This document shows positions 23,324 to 36,052 of a stretch of 64,000 bases of DNA, one piece after another. The stretch spans positions 34,552,151-34,616,150 of the forward strand of contig LS997564.1 of assembly GCA_000469685.2 (NCBI GenBank), read 5' to 3'. Position 1 is the stretch's first letter, and each line of letters opens with the position of its first letter. The notes beneath the pieces were generated by a model, which was given only the letters and a program-made list of their open reading frames with translations, did no database searches and was not told the DNA's origin. The stretch comes from Haemonchus contortus. Lineage: Eukaryota > Nematoda > Chromadorea > Rhabditida > Trichostrongylidae. The position numbers and the translations under genes were made by a program.

Positions 23324-26300
23324 GTATTGGTCCAACCTCTCCTGGAAGATAATATTCGAGTATAATAGACTCATCAAAGCTTAGTTTTTCTCTGATATTT
23401 GCCTCCTATAAAGCGCACGTTTTTCTGAAACCTAAGGTACATGTACGACCTATAGATGTCACGTAATAAGTGAGAGGTGAAGAAAAAATTAAATTTCTTT
23501 CGAGAAAAAGTCATCAAAAAGTTGCACTCTCACAAGTATGGCTGGAATAGAGATGCGGAGGTGTGGCTGGAGTAAGCTCTAGGCCTTGGTTATAACTTTC
23601 CAACTCCAAGGCAACCGCTAAGTTAGAAGAGACAGATAAAGACTCTAACGTCAGGAGGGAAAATCAAAAAAACTACGTATCCGACTGAGCTTGAATGAGG
23701 GATTTTGTGCCCAAAGCTTGACTTTTTTCAAGAAGTCGCGTAGTGAGACGTGGGAAAATCTTGCCGCTTTCTACTGGTAACATTCCTAACCTTTTTCATA
23801 ACCTATTCATCGAGTGTTGAGAAATCCTTAGCAATGAAAAATTTGAGAAAAAAAGATCTGCTATACCAGAAAGTGCAAACTTGGAGCTCGGACCTACTAC
23901 AGGCATAGAGGAAAATGAAAGTTTTGTCAGTGAGTCCTCCTACTAGTTCCCTTTTGGAGTTCGACACATGACAATAAGGGCATGGATGTGTGTATTACTT
24001 ATAGACTGCAAAAAAGGAAGTGCTCTCCTGAACAGTGTGACAACGTACGATGAATCCGAAAGAGCTGCTCAGACAAGAGATGGAACGAACCTCGAAGGAT
24101 TGTGAATCCGAAAATGACCATGATTCACGTGTAGTCTGTCGTATATGTTAGTCATTGCATATTCTATAAGCCGAGTCAGATGATAGACTTGGGCCCACTG
24201 TAAGGAATTGGACACATGCACGAAAAACTGATTGTGAGAAGACGATGTTTAGCTCCGATATCTCCCGCACAATAACACCAGATCTCACAATGAGAAATTA
24301 ATCTCTGTTCAAAGTGAGATTTAACATTATTCCCTGTCTACTCGGTTTACAAATGTACCCTTACAGAATGCCATTTTCTCCACTATTTAAAGCACTTTCC
24401 AAAGAAGAGATCGCCTCGAAAAAAAGGATGTCAAATCCACGTTCCGATTGAGAAACGGTCCCAGAGATTCGAATCTTCATGCGAGGAAAGAACCCCTGCT
24501 TGGGGACAGTTATATAAATTGTGGTGGATTTGATAGTTCTCATTTTAGAGTCAGTCCATAGTAAAGCTCATCTTATCACTTAGAAGCTTCCGAAGAGGCC
24601 ATGTCAGAGATGTGAGGGCAGCTGGCGTTGGCCACAAGCAGTCGCTGGTTAACCAAAAAGAAGGACCAATTTGAGCACGTCTTACAGCACACATTTTTGC
24701 CAATTAAGAGAAACATCAACCCTTGGTGTGTGTGCAGATATCTGAGAAGGTTTCATAAGTCTCAAGGGTGGATTCTCTCACAAGTGGGAATAAGTATTGG
24801 TTTTAGACCTCAAGCTTGAGAGATAGTGAGTCCAGCGTTTTCTGTTGAAATACTGAGAGCTTTGGCTTTTTGTTGCTCCACCCCTCTGAGATTGCTTGGG
24901 AATTCCGAGCTCCAGACTGTTCTGTTCATAGAGATTAGCTATACGTAATACAATATAACTAGCCCTAATTTGAGTACTCCTGAAGATACCTAGGTGTGGT
25001 ACGAATGTGGTTCTAGCAAACCACCCGTACGTGATTGAATTCTTGGAAATTCCGGAAACACCTGGCTGTTTGCAATCTTCAACACCTTTGTAGTCTTGGC
25101 TGGACAAATCACAATCACACTTGCTCACACGCTCCATGAATCACCTCCACCCTCTCCTGACTAACAAGCATGGTTGCTAACGCCTTTATTTGCTAGAATT
25201 TTCAATGAGCCCAGTGAGGGTGGAGATGGAGGGACTAGGCTGAGGCTGAAAAACATTGCACGCACCAGTAAATGAGCTTGGCCAGGTGCTGATCATTCCA
25301 AGAATTCCTGGCTATGATATAGACTAATGGAAAGCCATCTGAACCATCATCACAAATCTCCATGAGAAATTGAATCTGTACGGCAACCACATAATTACCT
25401 TAAAGGCGTGCATAGTTGATGTGATCGATTGTAACCATATCACCTAGAACATGTAGAGATTTACAGTTTGAAAAAATTCTATTAGCTTCCCGTTGAAGAA
25501 TGGAATACAGCTGGGAATTGAATATCCGAAGCCTTTACGAGTGCATTGAATTCCTTGAACCTGGTTTTCATTGTAGTCTCCCCCTATTACTCTTCACAAC
25601 ATACTAGTTCTACCGTACACGTAACATTTAACTTTGTGCTCACTTAACGACACTTTCTCTTTTTCAAGTGCAACCACCCTCAGCTGATGAAAAGGTTCGA
25701 GAAAGGGCATGCTGCCTATTAACTGGATAACTAATGAGTTTATTAACTGGGTAACTTATAAGACATGAGGGTGTAATGAGAAAGTGAGGGTGGTGGCTGG
25801 TAGTTGCCATGATTTAGTGGTGGCGGAAGAATGAAAAACACAAAGCTCACACGAAGGCCAAAGGCACGAGCCTACAACAACGAGCAAATTTTTTATGAGT
25901 GCGCCATGTACTCGCTATATGATCAGAATCGAGGTGGTATGTGGATGAATACACAATTCGCATGGTAGGAAGTCCGACTGATGGACAAGCTCTCGGCTTT
26001 ATTCTCTGGAACCAATCTTTAACTAACTGCATCATTCCAGAGGGATAAAAGAGGTTGGTTAAGGTACGTTTTCATCAATAATTCTTCCTTTAGTAATTCC
26101 AACCATTGAAAAAAACTGCTAAGGAATACTAACAGAAGCCGGAAGTTGAAGATTATTCCACAATGAAGTTCCTACCACGAAAGAACTGTAAGGAGAGCTA
26201 ACAAAGTTGCTCAGATAAATCATCTTCTCTGGACCAAGTCGTGCAGAGGCCCCCAGTTTCTAGCTGTTTGTAAGTTTGTTGTCTCTCAGCTGTGTCTGAA

Positions 26301-29224
26301 CAAACAACCGCGAGTACAGCTAATTTCGCACCCTATACACTACATGATTTCCGCGGTTTCTATCCCACCCAGCAATAAATGTATGAGAACCTTGGCACAC
26401 AAGGAAGTTAGCTGCCAAAGGTGAGCAAGTGTTCTTCGGCGCCGCCATACAACGTAATTTACAAAAGAATGGAGTGTTTGGCACTAGGTTACTATCTCTC
26501 GAAGCGAGCCAAGTAATCAAATTCCACTCAGATTCAACTAACAATTTAGGAAAGAATTTGATCCATAGCACAAAGTTCGATAGCTGCCGATGCACAGTCT
26601 GTGGTTGATCCAGTATCAAATTGGAAGTTTGTAGGATGTAAGTCCGAGAGGTCCAGCCTGAACCAGAACCCATGAGGTTACCAAGCCAGGCGTACGAAGC
26701 TGTGTTGGTTTGTTCATACCTACTGCGCCCGAGAGGATTGGAGAAGAAGGAAGAGTAACGAAATGTGTAGAAGGTTGCCGCGTACTATCTCATCAACCTG
26801 GCTTCTGCCAGCTCTAAGTAAGATGTCTCTCTTCATCAAAGCTTTGCAAAGCTCTTCTCACTATCTTTTTGGATTTCATGATCACAGATACTACTACTAG
26901 CCAAGATGTTTAGAAATCAGATTCATCTTAAGCCCTTCCAAGGAAAGAAAGCTTGGGGGCACCCGGCAGTAAGTGCATCATTGCTCGTTTCTTCGATGCC
27001 CTTTCAGAACTCAATTCGAAATGATAGGAGTACTGCCTTCTGCCAGTCCTGCTTCTTAGCCACCAGTTGCCATATAAATTCGGTGAACTGTAAAAGTAGC
27101 CATTGTTTGACGGTGTTTGTGGAACTACACTAGTGCTGCCGTCTGCGCCGGTTGCCAATGCTACCGGCCGTCGAGTGGCGCCGCCTCCACTCACGCCTTT
27201 CCAATCAAATAGTAGTTTCGCCTTGTCAGAATCCGGGATCCAGTTCCGCCGACAATTCCAGCTTGGAAGAAACCGTTTCCTCCAGCTCAACTCAGTTTCG
27301 CCAACTGCTACTCATAATCATCGTTTAGTTCCCAGTATTCACTATAGATTTATCGGTATTTGGTCTACAACGTCGATCTACAACAGTAATAAAAATGTTT
27401 GCGGAGCAGTATGGGAAAAGAGACAAGGATATGAGTAAGGTAGCTCGTTTTTCACTTTAATTAAGATTACCTTACTTGAGAATTTTTTTGAAAAGTTTGT
27501 AATATATGGAAACAGAAAATAGAGAAACGCAACAATGAAAAATAAACTATCAAAAACTCCAAAATGGCAAATTTGAAGTAGAGGAAAGAGGGAGAATCGG
27601 AGCCCTTACGAAATCCAAAGGGAAAAGTCAAGAGGTGAGGAAAATGATGTGTAATGAACTCCGAGATCCCACCTAATTCAAGCTAAGAAACTTTTCAATG
27701 ATTTTATGTTTGCCTTAGCAGGGATACGATCAAAGAAGAAACCAGGTTAGCCATAGTTACTTTCCTACACCCGAAGGTTTTCTCCCCAAGCAATCCAAAT
27801 GTCGAAGAACTATCCAAATATCACTGTAAGCCCAATAAGATAAGGAAGAAAAGTATTTCTTATAAGTACATATCTATCACCGAGCGCTCTGCTCTTTTTT
27901 TCCACCCACAACCGAGATGAGTGCTTCATTCTAATCCACTGAGCAACGGTGAAAGGGTAACAAGAGAAATGATCAGTTTCACTTCATTAAAGTGAGCCAA
28001 CTGTTCGCTTCAACCCACAATCCTTGTTTGACTGTATTAGTGTTCTTATCTGGTCCCTGTTGCTAAGTTAGGTGAGTAGTTGCTCAAAGCAACTCAACTG
28101 TACTGTACTGTACTGTACTGTACTGTATTGTATTGTATATACTATTGAAGCCCTGCCTTTCAATCCCTTTGCATTCCTTGGACTGCTGTTCGAAGAAAAT
28201 CCACATGTGCGTCTTATGAACGCATGTTTTAATGGGAGACTTCCTTACATTAATTGGGTATAATTTGGTGTAGCACGCAAGAACTAGAAAAGATGTACGA
28301 AGGCGATGTCGTCTGAAGTTTTGAAAAAAGCTTCTTGAAGTTGCTCAAGCCAATGCCGAGTTTGAAGGCAGTTCTCACGTACTAGGTGTTCGAGTGAACT
28401 TTTGTTGCGACTAAGTACTTACCACTAAGATGCCGTATACTAGTAGACAAGGCATTGACCACGAGTGAGCAGTGAATCAAGGAATACATCTACAGACTAC
28501 TGCATAAGTGTGATGTGGAAATACGACAAGACGACTGGAAGCATACTCTTGTCACTACGTTAATTACAATGGCAGAATATCCCGGTAGTAACTGGCATTA
28601 GCAATTTCTTATCCCTTCCGACTCCTAAGCCTACAATTCGATGAATATTTTGTAGAATGGGGTTTTTGTTATTCGCTCGATTCGCCTAGACAGCTCTAGC
28701 CGATACAAATTATTATACGTGCCGGGGACACATTCCAACGCTGCTTCTGTGTGAGAATCAAGCTCACAGAGTACTTTCGAATGAATCCGGAAAAGGTCGA
28801 AGTGATAATTTTCCATTTTTCGCAAATTAGACTATACTACACAGTATTAGGACTGAACTTGCTACAAAATTACTCTGCTGCTTTCACCCTTCCATATCCA
28901 TGTTTATATCCAGCATATAAAATGACCTCATAAAAGTTACTAGCCTTTCTGCACATAAATCCAGCCATTCAATTAGATTTAGCACTAAATAACATCGTTC
29001 ATCGGAACTCCTTGAAATCGAGCTTGATATTTGGATCCTTCCTTTAACTCGGAATCAGAATGACAATTTTCTATTTTTCGCAAATTATGCTCTACTCTTT
29101 CCGAAAATGTCGAAATAAACGACTTTTAAAAAAAGAATTTTCCACTATTTTAAAATAATATCGTACGCAACGACTTAAACAGGCCGAAAAGTTATAACAA
29201 TTTCTGAGTTATCTTCATAAGAGA
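23324..29224. other. Gene-poor stretch
   Basis: No gene could be supported. Reading frames of 110-120 codons on the - strand (24778-25137, 26320-26673, 26928-27290) and + strand (27103-27438) lack recognisable motifs or a coherent exon structure. A pentanucleotide repeat is listed separately. Confidence 0.4.
28097..28137. repeat. (TACTG)n microsatellite
   Basis: Tandem TACTG pentamers, about seven copies, drift into TATTG copies at the 3' end. Confidence 0.9.
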
Positions 29225-29690
29225 ATGGTATACAAGGTTTTCGGCGTTCCAAAACCCTCCTGGCATGTCCCGATTCACAGGAGCATTATCTTTAAAGAAA
29301 ACACGGGCACCAACCTTCTAGTCCTGAAGGGATGGAAAACCTGCAAGGGGCATCAGTCCCCGATCCGACCCATGGACCGACAGTGCACTGGATAGTGGTC
29401 TAACTCCATTTGACCCCGAAAAATCCGCCTATACCTACGAAAGGAAAAATTGGGCCTTGAAAAAAAATTGGGCCCCCGTGCACTAGGAAAGTACCACTCA
29501 ACAAAGGACCCAAATTATGAATCATACGTTGCAAATGCGATTCACAGTCAGGAAACCCCAGAAGAGTCTGGTACCAATTCAATGACCCCGGAGGGATGGA
29601 AGGCTTGGTTCGCCTAGGCGGGCATCGATCCGGGCCCATGACTATGCGTGTGTGAAGTGCGCCACTTACCACTACATACATACACCTTCT
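29225..29690 (-). repeat. Two adjacent SINE-like copies (minus orientation)
   Basis: Both segments contain the family signature read on the - strand: a gatcg box-B-like region followed by ccatccct, then a body. The copy ending near 29690 has cttccatccctccgg, taccagactcttctgg and a tRNA-like head gtaagtggcgcacttcacac. These segments are shared with the copy at 41480-41745. The second (about 29225-29410) is more decayed, keeping only ttttccatccctt and nearby bases. Boundaries are approximate. Confidence 0.55.
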
Positions 29691-29947
29691 ATATCCGAGA
29701 AAAACAATAAATGACGTGAATATCCGGCGTCATTTTTAAATATCTTCTCCCCCACAACTGTGTGACCTTTCCTGAAAAAAAAGAACTACACCCAGAATTA
29801 TTTGCTTATTAATGGTACGAAATTTAATTTACAGTAATCTGGAAATGTAAGACGACGTCAGACAATTAAATAACGCCACCACTTTTTTTTACCCTACACT
29901 ATAACAGTAACTAGATCCAATTGACTGGAGCGCTCGATAATGTAAAA

Positions 29948-30116
29948 ATGGCGCTGTCGCTAGCCGTGAAATCTCGTAAGGATGTGCCGTGCACACGTTT
30001 TCGACCCATAATTGGTGATCGAAGCTCACAAGGATCGGAAGAGTTATATTGCATCGAACTTTTTCCCTTGAAGGAACATTCCGAGCAAAATGTTGGGTCA
30101 GGATTCACTCAACTAG
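29948..30116 (+). CDS. Possible coding exon of unknown gene
   Basis: ATG 29948 opens 56 codons (MALSLAVKSRKDVPCTRF...) up to a possible donor aactag|gtgaaa. It lies 195 bp before the Lys/Glu-rich exon at 30312. The phases (1 versus 0) do not join directly, so a missing exon or a separate origin must be assumed. No domain is recognised. Confidence 0.2.
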
Positions 30117-30311
30117 GTGAAAAATCGATCCAATGTTTTGTGGTGCAACAACAGTCAGAAACGCCTTCTGCCAAGAAGCCACACACGCGGCTTTGGCTTT
30201 GAAACACGAACCTAACATTTTTAAGATATATCATGCTAGATATGAAAGAAAATCAGTAGAAGTCCAACTTTGTTGAATAGTTGCAGTTACTGTTCAACGG
30301 ATTCACTTCAG

Positions 30312-31140
30312 AAAAAAAGCAAGTCCAAAGACGACGAAAAAGAGCTCACATTCGATCAGCTTGAGGATAAAATGATGCAGGATATGAAAGTTATGAACGT
30401 CAAAGAGAAAGACAAAGACAAGGAAAAAGATAAAGAAGGAAAGGCCGAAATGAGTAAGTGGGTAAAATTAATGCTTAATACTACTATAAATTTAACAGTT
30501 CGTCATTTCAGAGTACTCTTCTACAGTTCAAATCGAGGTGAGTTCAATCCGTTGTTGTCTTCTTGCAGTATTTATTGTCAAAGTACAGACTGAGCACCCA
30601 AACCTTTTGGGAAGTTCAGAGACTCTTGAAAACAGAAACAGTATTGATTCATGACCATTCGGGAGCAGTGAGGGGAAATATGACGATGAGTAGCTCGTAG
30701 TAACAAAACAAAATTATGAGTCTGAACGGGAGTAAAGCTGCATCACAAACACAGAGCCGAGGATTTGAGCAACACCGGGTTCAAGGACTTGAGTAACCTA
30801 CTCTCATCCCTGACAAGATTTATACCACCATCTTAACAACGCTTGTGAAAGAAATCTGGAGCAATTCTAAAGCCCTTCATCTAAGCAAATGAAGACAGAG
30901 TTGCTGAATGTAGGCTTTTATAAGCCCGTCTTTAGATCCTATAAAATTGAGATGATCTTCCATTCCACGATATCATCTCTTTCTTCCACGACATAATGCC
31001 CCATCATTCTACAGTAATTCAATACCCAATCATGTCCGGAATGAAATCTCTTGCTATCCACTCAGACAGAAGTGAAGACAAAGCAGCAGCTCCAACGAGA
31101 GCGCCCAAGTATTCATTCACTTGATCTTTCTGAGATATGA
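30312..31140 (+). CDS. Lys/Glu-rich protein, C-terminal exons; unidentified
   Basis: Three exons join with consistent phases: 30312-30453, 30512-30537 and 31066-31140, each with TTTCAG/CTCAG-type acceptors and GTAAG/GTGAG donors. They encode a highly charged C-terminus: KKSKSKDDEKELTFDQLEDK, a run of Lys-Asp/Glu dipeptides, then YSSTVQIETEVKTKQQLQRE and a tail ending in LDLSEI before TGA 31138-31140. Composition suggests a charged helical or disordered protein. The 5' exons are not found (29948-30116 is a candidate). I do not recognise a family. Confidence 0.45.
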
Positions 31141-32102
31141 ATATCATTCATCTTTCACTACAATCGTAGTGACGCCGGAACGAGTTGTATGCCAATGCAT
31201 GAAACCAAATGGTAAAAACCGTGGTGTTCATATATCCATCTCACCGATAAGTTTTGTTTTGGTTCAACCTGCTCCAAGACCAGACACCGAAATGGCGCCG
31301 AAAGTGGTAGATCTTCGCTTTTACGCTGTACTGTATCCTTTATAAATAGAGCGTGGCCGACGGGAATGTATGACGTGGGTGTTGGTCAGAGTTCACAAAA
31401 CAACTTCTCTCAATGATTTACCATTCCACCTCAATGCACCCTGAACCAAAAATCTACTTTAGAGGCGTCCGGCTTTGCGGCTTAAACGAATTGGCTTGAG
31501 TGGTAAACTCGTTTCTCGCTTCGGTGATTCTCTGCTGATGTAGAGAAGCGAAAATCAGACGGTGCATCGCTGCACTGTTATGCACTACTGATGGAATCGG
31601 TGAAAGACGAGGAGGGAAACGGTTTAAGGTGTAAACGAGGAAATGGAAGCGATGAAATTTCGACCATTTTCTTTCCCAACAATAATGGTTCTTGTATAGA
31701 GTAATCTAAACCTCGAGAAATCTATACAACTACCCACCCACTTGGTAAGTAAAGGGTGCGTTTCCTTGCGCGCGTCCATCGAAACCAGATCACGCCGCAG
31801 CCGTCGCATTCGGCGAGTCCGCCCGCGATACTTGACAGACGTCGCAGTTGTCAGTGGGGCATACGATTTGCGCGTGGTCCGCGGCAGTCAGCCAAAGAAA
31901 AGATAACACGGACGATTGCAAATTATTCGCTCCACTGACACTTGCTGGTACTGTAATGTCATCGTGAAACCTCAGTGGGATGCTCCGCGCGCGGAGTGGG
32001 TGGGGTGACCTACATTCAACGGACGCGCGCAACAGACGTTCTCCTGGGAGACTAGATACCAAAAAGGTGACTCTCCCCTAACTTTACCGTCCAACACAGA
32101 GT

Positions 32103-32275
32103 CGCATGGAAAAATCGTCGGTGCTGTTCAACGGCTCTCTATATTTGCTCACTTCCTCAGAATGGGCCAGAATATTATAGACGACGAAGCCGTCCTATCG
32201 TACCAAAATTTTTTCCATGCGAGAGCCGTTTTTGGGCATCCACCTGCACGTACCGTAAGTACGCGCAGGTGGACA
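32103..32275. repeat. Interleaved inverted repeats and adjacent hairpin
   Basis: Arm A (cgcatggaaaaat, 32103-32115) pairs with 32208-32221. Arm B (acggctctc, 32131-32139) pairs with 32221-32229. The order A-B-A'-B' is pseudoknot-like. About 15 bp further on, ccacctgcacgtac and gtacgcgcaggtgg form a separate hairpin at about 32243-32275. Confidence 0.6.
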
Positions 32276-32849
32276 CTCGAATATCAGCGTTTTAGTATAA
32301 CTAGTGACATCACCACGGAGCCTCACCACTGAATGTATCTATCCCTTGACCCACAAGTTTCGACTTCGCCTCATAAATCAAGTCATCTCTTCTTTCTATA
32401 TGCGCTTCAAAAGCTGCGCTTCAAATTAAGTTTAAATTCGAAAAAAGTAGGAGGTCTGGTGACTGTGAAGTCTTGATTGAATCATGACACAATCATGAGT
32501 GTAGTTCTGCATTCCGCCTACACTCAACGTACTTTTGAGAAAAAAATACTCATGTCTGCGCTAAGAAACTAATTTCGTGAATTGACTTACTCGGATAAAC
32601 TGTTTTTGTGACGTTATAAGAATACCACAGTTGTATATGTGGGAGGGCAAGTTGCATTAGAAGCCCGTTGGAAATACGCAATCTGTCCCGTCAAACTCCA
32701 GGTTACTGAAACCACTATTATTTGCAAAGCATTGATCATTCAACATTCATTGATATAGATAGATATATCATTTGAAAAATGTAGTGTCTCCTTCATTATG
32801 GCGCGTCCAGGAATATTTCTTGTCTCTGTCTTCCCTTCCAAAAAACTTG

Positions 32850-33020
32850 TGCCTTAAGAATATCAATGCTGGTTTCTCAACATTTTAAGGCACAGTTCAC
32901 GATAAAATGGCTTGAGATATCCCGCTAGAATGAGTTTGTAGGACTCCTATATGCCCAATGTGGCGCTGTCATACCTGAAAACTGCTTAGATAGGGCGTTT
33001 TAGAGGCTCAAAGATTGTAC
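32850..33020 (+). repeat. Dispersed repeat, copy 1
   Basis: Shares aaggcacagttcacgataaa, then ggctcct/ggactcct, catacctg, gatagggcg and agattgta in the same order with 63481-63625. A short inverted repeat tgccttaa...ttaaggca (32850-32857 and 32885-32892) brackets its left end. Confidence 0.6.
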
Positions 33021-33259
33021 CGTGGATATCCTAAGACAAGTTTCTCCGATGTAGAGAGAACAAACAACTTGTATGACCAATAATGGCAATGAAAGGCAGT
33101 TCTGTACAGTTCCTGCCTGATATAGTCAGCTCTTTGTGCAATTTCAACAACTGAACTCTCGTCCGAATACCCCTTCCAAATTATTTTCGTCATGGTGATC
33201 TTGTCCAACCCCTATTATCCCTACCTTCGAGGGGCCTCAGTTTCCTCGGAGTCGGCGAG

Positions 33260-33277
33260 TTTTTTTTTTTTTTTTTT
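33260..33277. repeat. T homopolymer run (18 bp)
   Basis: Uninterrupted run of 18 T. Confidence 0.9.
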
Positions 33278-33727
33278 GCTCTCTTCACTACCGATGAACT
33301 ATTCCAACCCTGCACTTCCGCTTTTCGACTTGAAGGAGTACCTCAAAATTACCGTGGACTGTGCCTTTGAAAAGCATAGCTCATTCTTTTCTATCCATAA
33401 GGGAACAAACCAGTGAATAACTCATGTACTCGAAGGCACGTATGAACAAAACTCGATAAATCCTTTCAGAATTGAACAACTCATTTTTGGCGAAAGGACC
33501 CAACTTCCAATTCCTAATTATCAGTTACACGATACTCTTTCAACTGAGACATAATCCTATTGAGTCTTAGCCATTAGGATTGCTCGATCGGTCTGACTAA
33601 ATTCAGTACCTTCACTAACGCCTCCCAAGGAAGGTGATTGGCTGTGATAGATAGCTTCCGGGAACATGGAAAACTAAATGCTGGCGCAATGTATAACAGC
33701 TGACGTATTTATACATATGACGTATTT

Positions 33728-34303
33728 ATGTCCGAACAAATTCAGCGAGTAAAAGCCTTATCGAAAGGTAAGACGAAGTCAGCGACCGTTATACTGGAGA
33801 AGGAAAAGAATCTAATGGGAGAGCAACGAAGCAGCAGTCTGGAGAAGCACGATGGAGAATTTGTGGTGAGTCGGACTGTCTGGGTTCGACCAACTTAACT
33901 TTTACGCTACCTCAGAAAAATATTCTGTGGAAACCATATAGGACTTTTTGACACTCACAAAGTCGTAACAGTAACAGAATCTGCTCAAAGACACGTAGAA
34001 CTATTTGCCAACTCAACAGTCGTAACAGAAACTATGTCATAGAATGAAAATATAAAATTTTGACATCTGTCATGCGTACTTACGCCGATATTTGTTTTCA
34101 GAGTCATGGACTGTTCGACGCAGCCAGCGTTGTTTGCAATATAGGTAGGAACCTTTACCATTTTGCACTTCCAAAGAACTTTCTCGAAGAAGTCTTTCTA
34201 TTTGAACTATTTGTAGTCGACATTTCGAAAGATAGCACATTACGACGACATCACCAAAGCCCAGAAACTAAACATCAAAAACCCGTCAAGAAAGCCAGCA
34301 GCG
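33728..34303 (+). CDS. Small Lys/Ser-rich protein gene, 5' exons; unidentified
   Basis: Exons 33728-33865, 34102-34144 and 34217-34303 join with matching phases (0, then 1) and good donors (gtgagt, gtagga, gtaagt). The protein starts MSEQIQRVKALSKGKTKSAT, passes through a hydrophobic patch (GLFDAASVVCNI) and continues as a basic stretch (RRHHQSPETKHQKPVKKASS). Possible downstream exons are at 34743-34820 (SSGPFASLKESERKKKQSEE...) and 34920-35037 (RKRRNINVSEKYL...), but their phases do not join cleanly. No family is recognised. It may be distantly related to the 30312-31140 gene, which has similar charged composition, but that is only an impression. Confidence 0.45.
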
Positions 34304-35584
34304 GTAAGTGGTTGAAATTAGCCGTTTTATCAGGAACTTATTATCAGAAAAGCAAAGCAAAAAAGTATAAATCTCTCAACATTCACCAATATCTAGACGA
34401 GATGAGTAATGTATCTACGGTAGCTTAAGCAGTTAACAATCTCTCATAAGGTTACATGTACCTCACACACGAAGGCACCTGCACACCTTCCTCCTTCCTA
34501 CTCTTATCTTATGGTTACCTTCAATGGCACTCCGGGGATTAACCAGAGCCCTAACAAAGCAACAGTGTTGAAAGCAACAAAAGTTACTTAAGGCGTTGTC
34601 CTGAGTCCAGCTACGATTCATTGAAGGAAGAAGAATTAGACCCATCTGCACATTGACCGATATCGATAAGTGTTGACGGACTGATGATTTAATCATGGTT
34701 TTGAAGGTGTCTATTTTAGCCAGTATAACGTCAACATCTTCGCAGAGCAGCGGTCCGTTCGCGTCGCTGAAGGAAAGTGAACGAAAGAAAAAACAGAGTG
34801 AAGAAGACGAAAACTATTGAGCAGCTTTTTCTACGATTACACTTTTCAGAGAATGACCTTATTTACTATATATTGTGTGTATACTGAAGTACTGTATTGT
34901 TTATTCCTAAGCTTTGAGGGATCCGGTAGGAAGCGTCGTAATATCAATGTGTCCGAAAAGTATTTGACGATATTTCACAAAAGTCTAGCACACCAAAAAA
35001 GTTCTGGAAAGATCCCAAACTCCTCACAGATATCATGAGAGGAACTACTCACTCATACGCGCTCAACATACCTGGCGATTTCACGATGTAACGGTCCAGA
35101 CCTGATCGGGGCTCATATTCCGACAGGTTCCAGCAGCGAAGCGGTCTGTTTTCAGTTGTAAAAAAGTGAGGGCTGCGCATGGGGAAGTAGTCCGGTGATT
35201 GTGTGGTTAAATAAGCACGGAAGAAGAAGCCGAATATGTTGTGCGCATTGAAGTAAGTAGCGCCCTCATGTAAGAAATTTCAAATACTTTCCGTACCATC
35301 TGATAATTTAGCATGATGACACTACTATGGGGGGACTACTTGTGAAAATTATTGCATGTTTTTTTTGTACAGGAACAGTTACTCTTATCCCAAATGTCGC
35401 ACTCAAGAACGATGGGCAACATTGAATCATTACAGTCTATAACTACAGTGGGTTTCTGTTTCTCAATGTTAGCTGCAATTGGAGAGTTCCTTATAAGACA
35501 TTGTACCAATGTATAACGCTTTCTATTGAAAATGACTTAGAGAACTTATTGTAAGGGCACTTCCCACATGCATTTGCTTACAGT

Positions 35585-35985
35585 ACAATGAAGGATAAAG
35601 CCTTCGAGCGTTAACCAATCTCGTCTGAGGGATGCACACTCGCATTCGACTTGACCATTCAGAATCGTAGTGACGCAGTATTGAATGCGTATGTAGCGAA
35701 CACAATGATTTTCGGTGGCGAACAGATGCCCATTAAGGTGTTTCTATCTTCCCAGACGAGTGTAGTACCGATCATCCGAACCTGGTGGGATTTATTTATT
35801 TATTGAGGACGTTGCTTAAGGCAAACATGGGGAAATTTCTATCGCTAACAACACAGCGTGAGGACGTAAAGTAGGGATGGAGTGCTTTGTTGGCCTAGGC
35901 GGATATCGGTCTTGGATTCGAACCCGGGACCATGCGTGTGTGAGGTACGCCACTTGCTGCTGAACCACTTCCGCCCTGTTTCATT
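35585..35985 (-). repeat. tRNA-derived SINE copies (minus orientation)
   Basis: On the - strand from 35985, the head contains a box-A-like tggttcagcag and a perfect box B ggttcgaatcc (complement of 35914-35924), spaced as in tRNA-derived SINEs. The body ccgcctaggccaac...ccatccct ends in an AATAAATAAATAAA tail near 35790. A second, body-only fragment (35585-35715) shares gtctgagggatgc, and aatgcgtatgt, with 50165-50385. The two pieces may be separate insertions. Confidence 0.65.
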
Positions 35986-36052
35986 TTATGGTTTGTCCGA
36001 TTAGAACGATGATCGGAAGGATATTCAATGTTAGAGCAGTTCTGAATATGTA

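Larger units (their letters stand above)
31141..33727. other. Intergenic region with repeats
   Basis: No gene was seen. It contains a CpG-rich patch (31790-32060), interleaved inverted repeats (32103-32229), a hairpin (32243-32275), a dispersed repeat (32850-33020) and a T-run (33260-33277). Confidence 0.45.

Noticed and set aside
24778..25137. 119-codon minus-strand frame
   Set aside because: No domain, signal peptide, splice signals or poly(A) signal to support it.
26320..26673. 117-codon minus-strand frame
   Set aside because: No motif, and the surrounding sequence has no gene signals on that strand.
35914..35976. tRNA gene on the minus strand
   Set aside because: Box A and box B are present, but the anticodon and acceptor stems do not pair, and the sequence continues into a SINE body with an A-rich tail.
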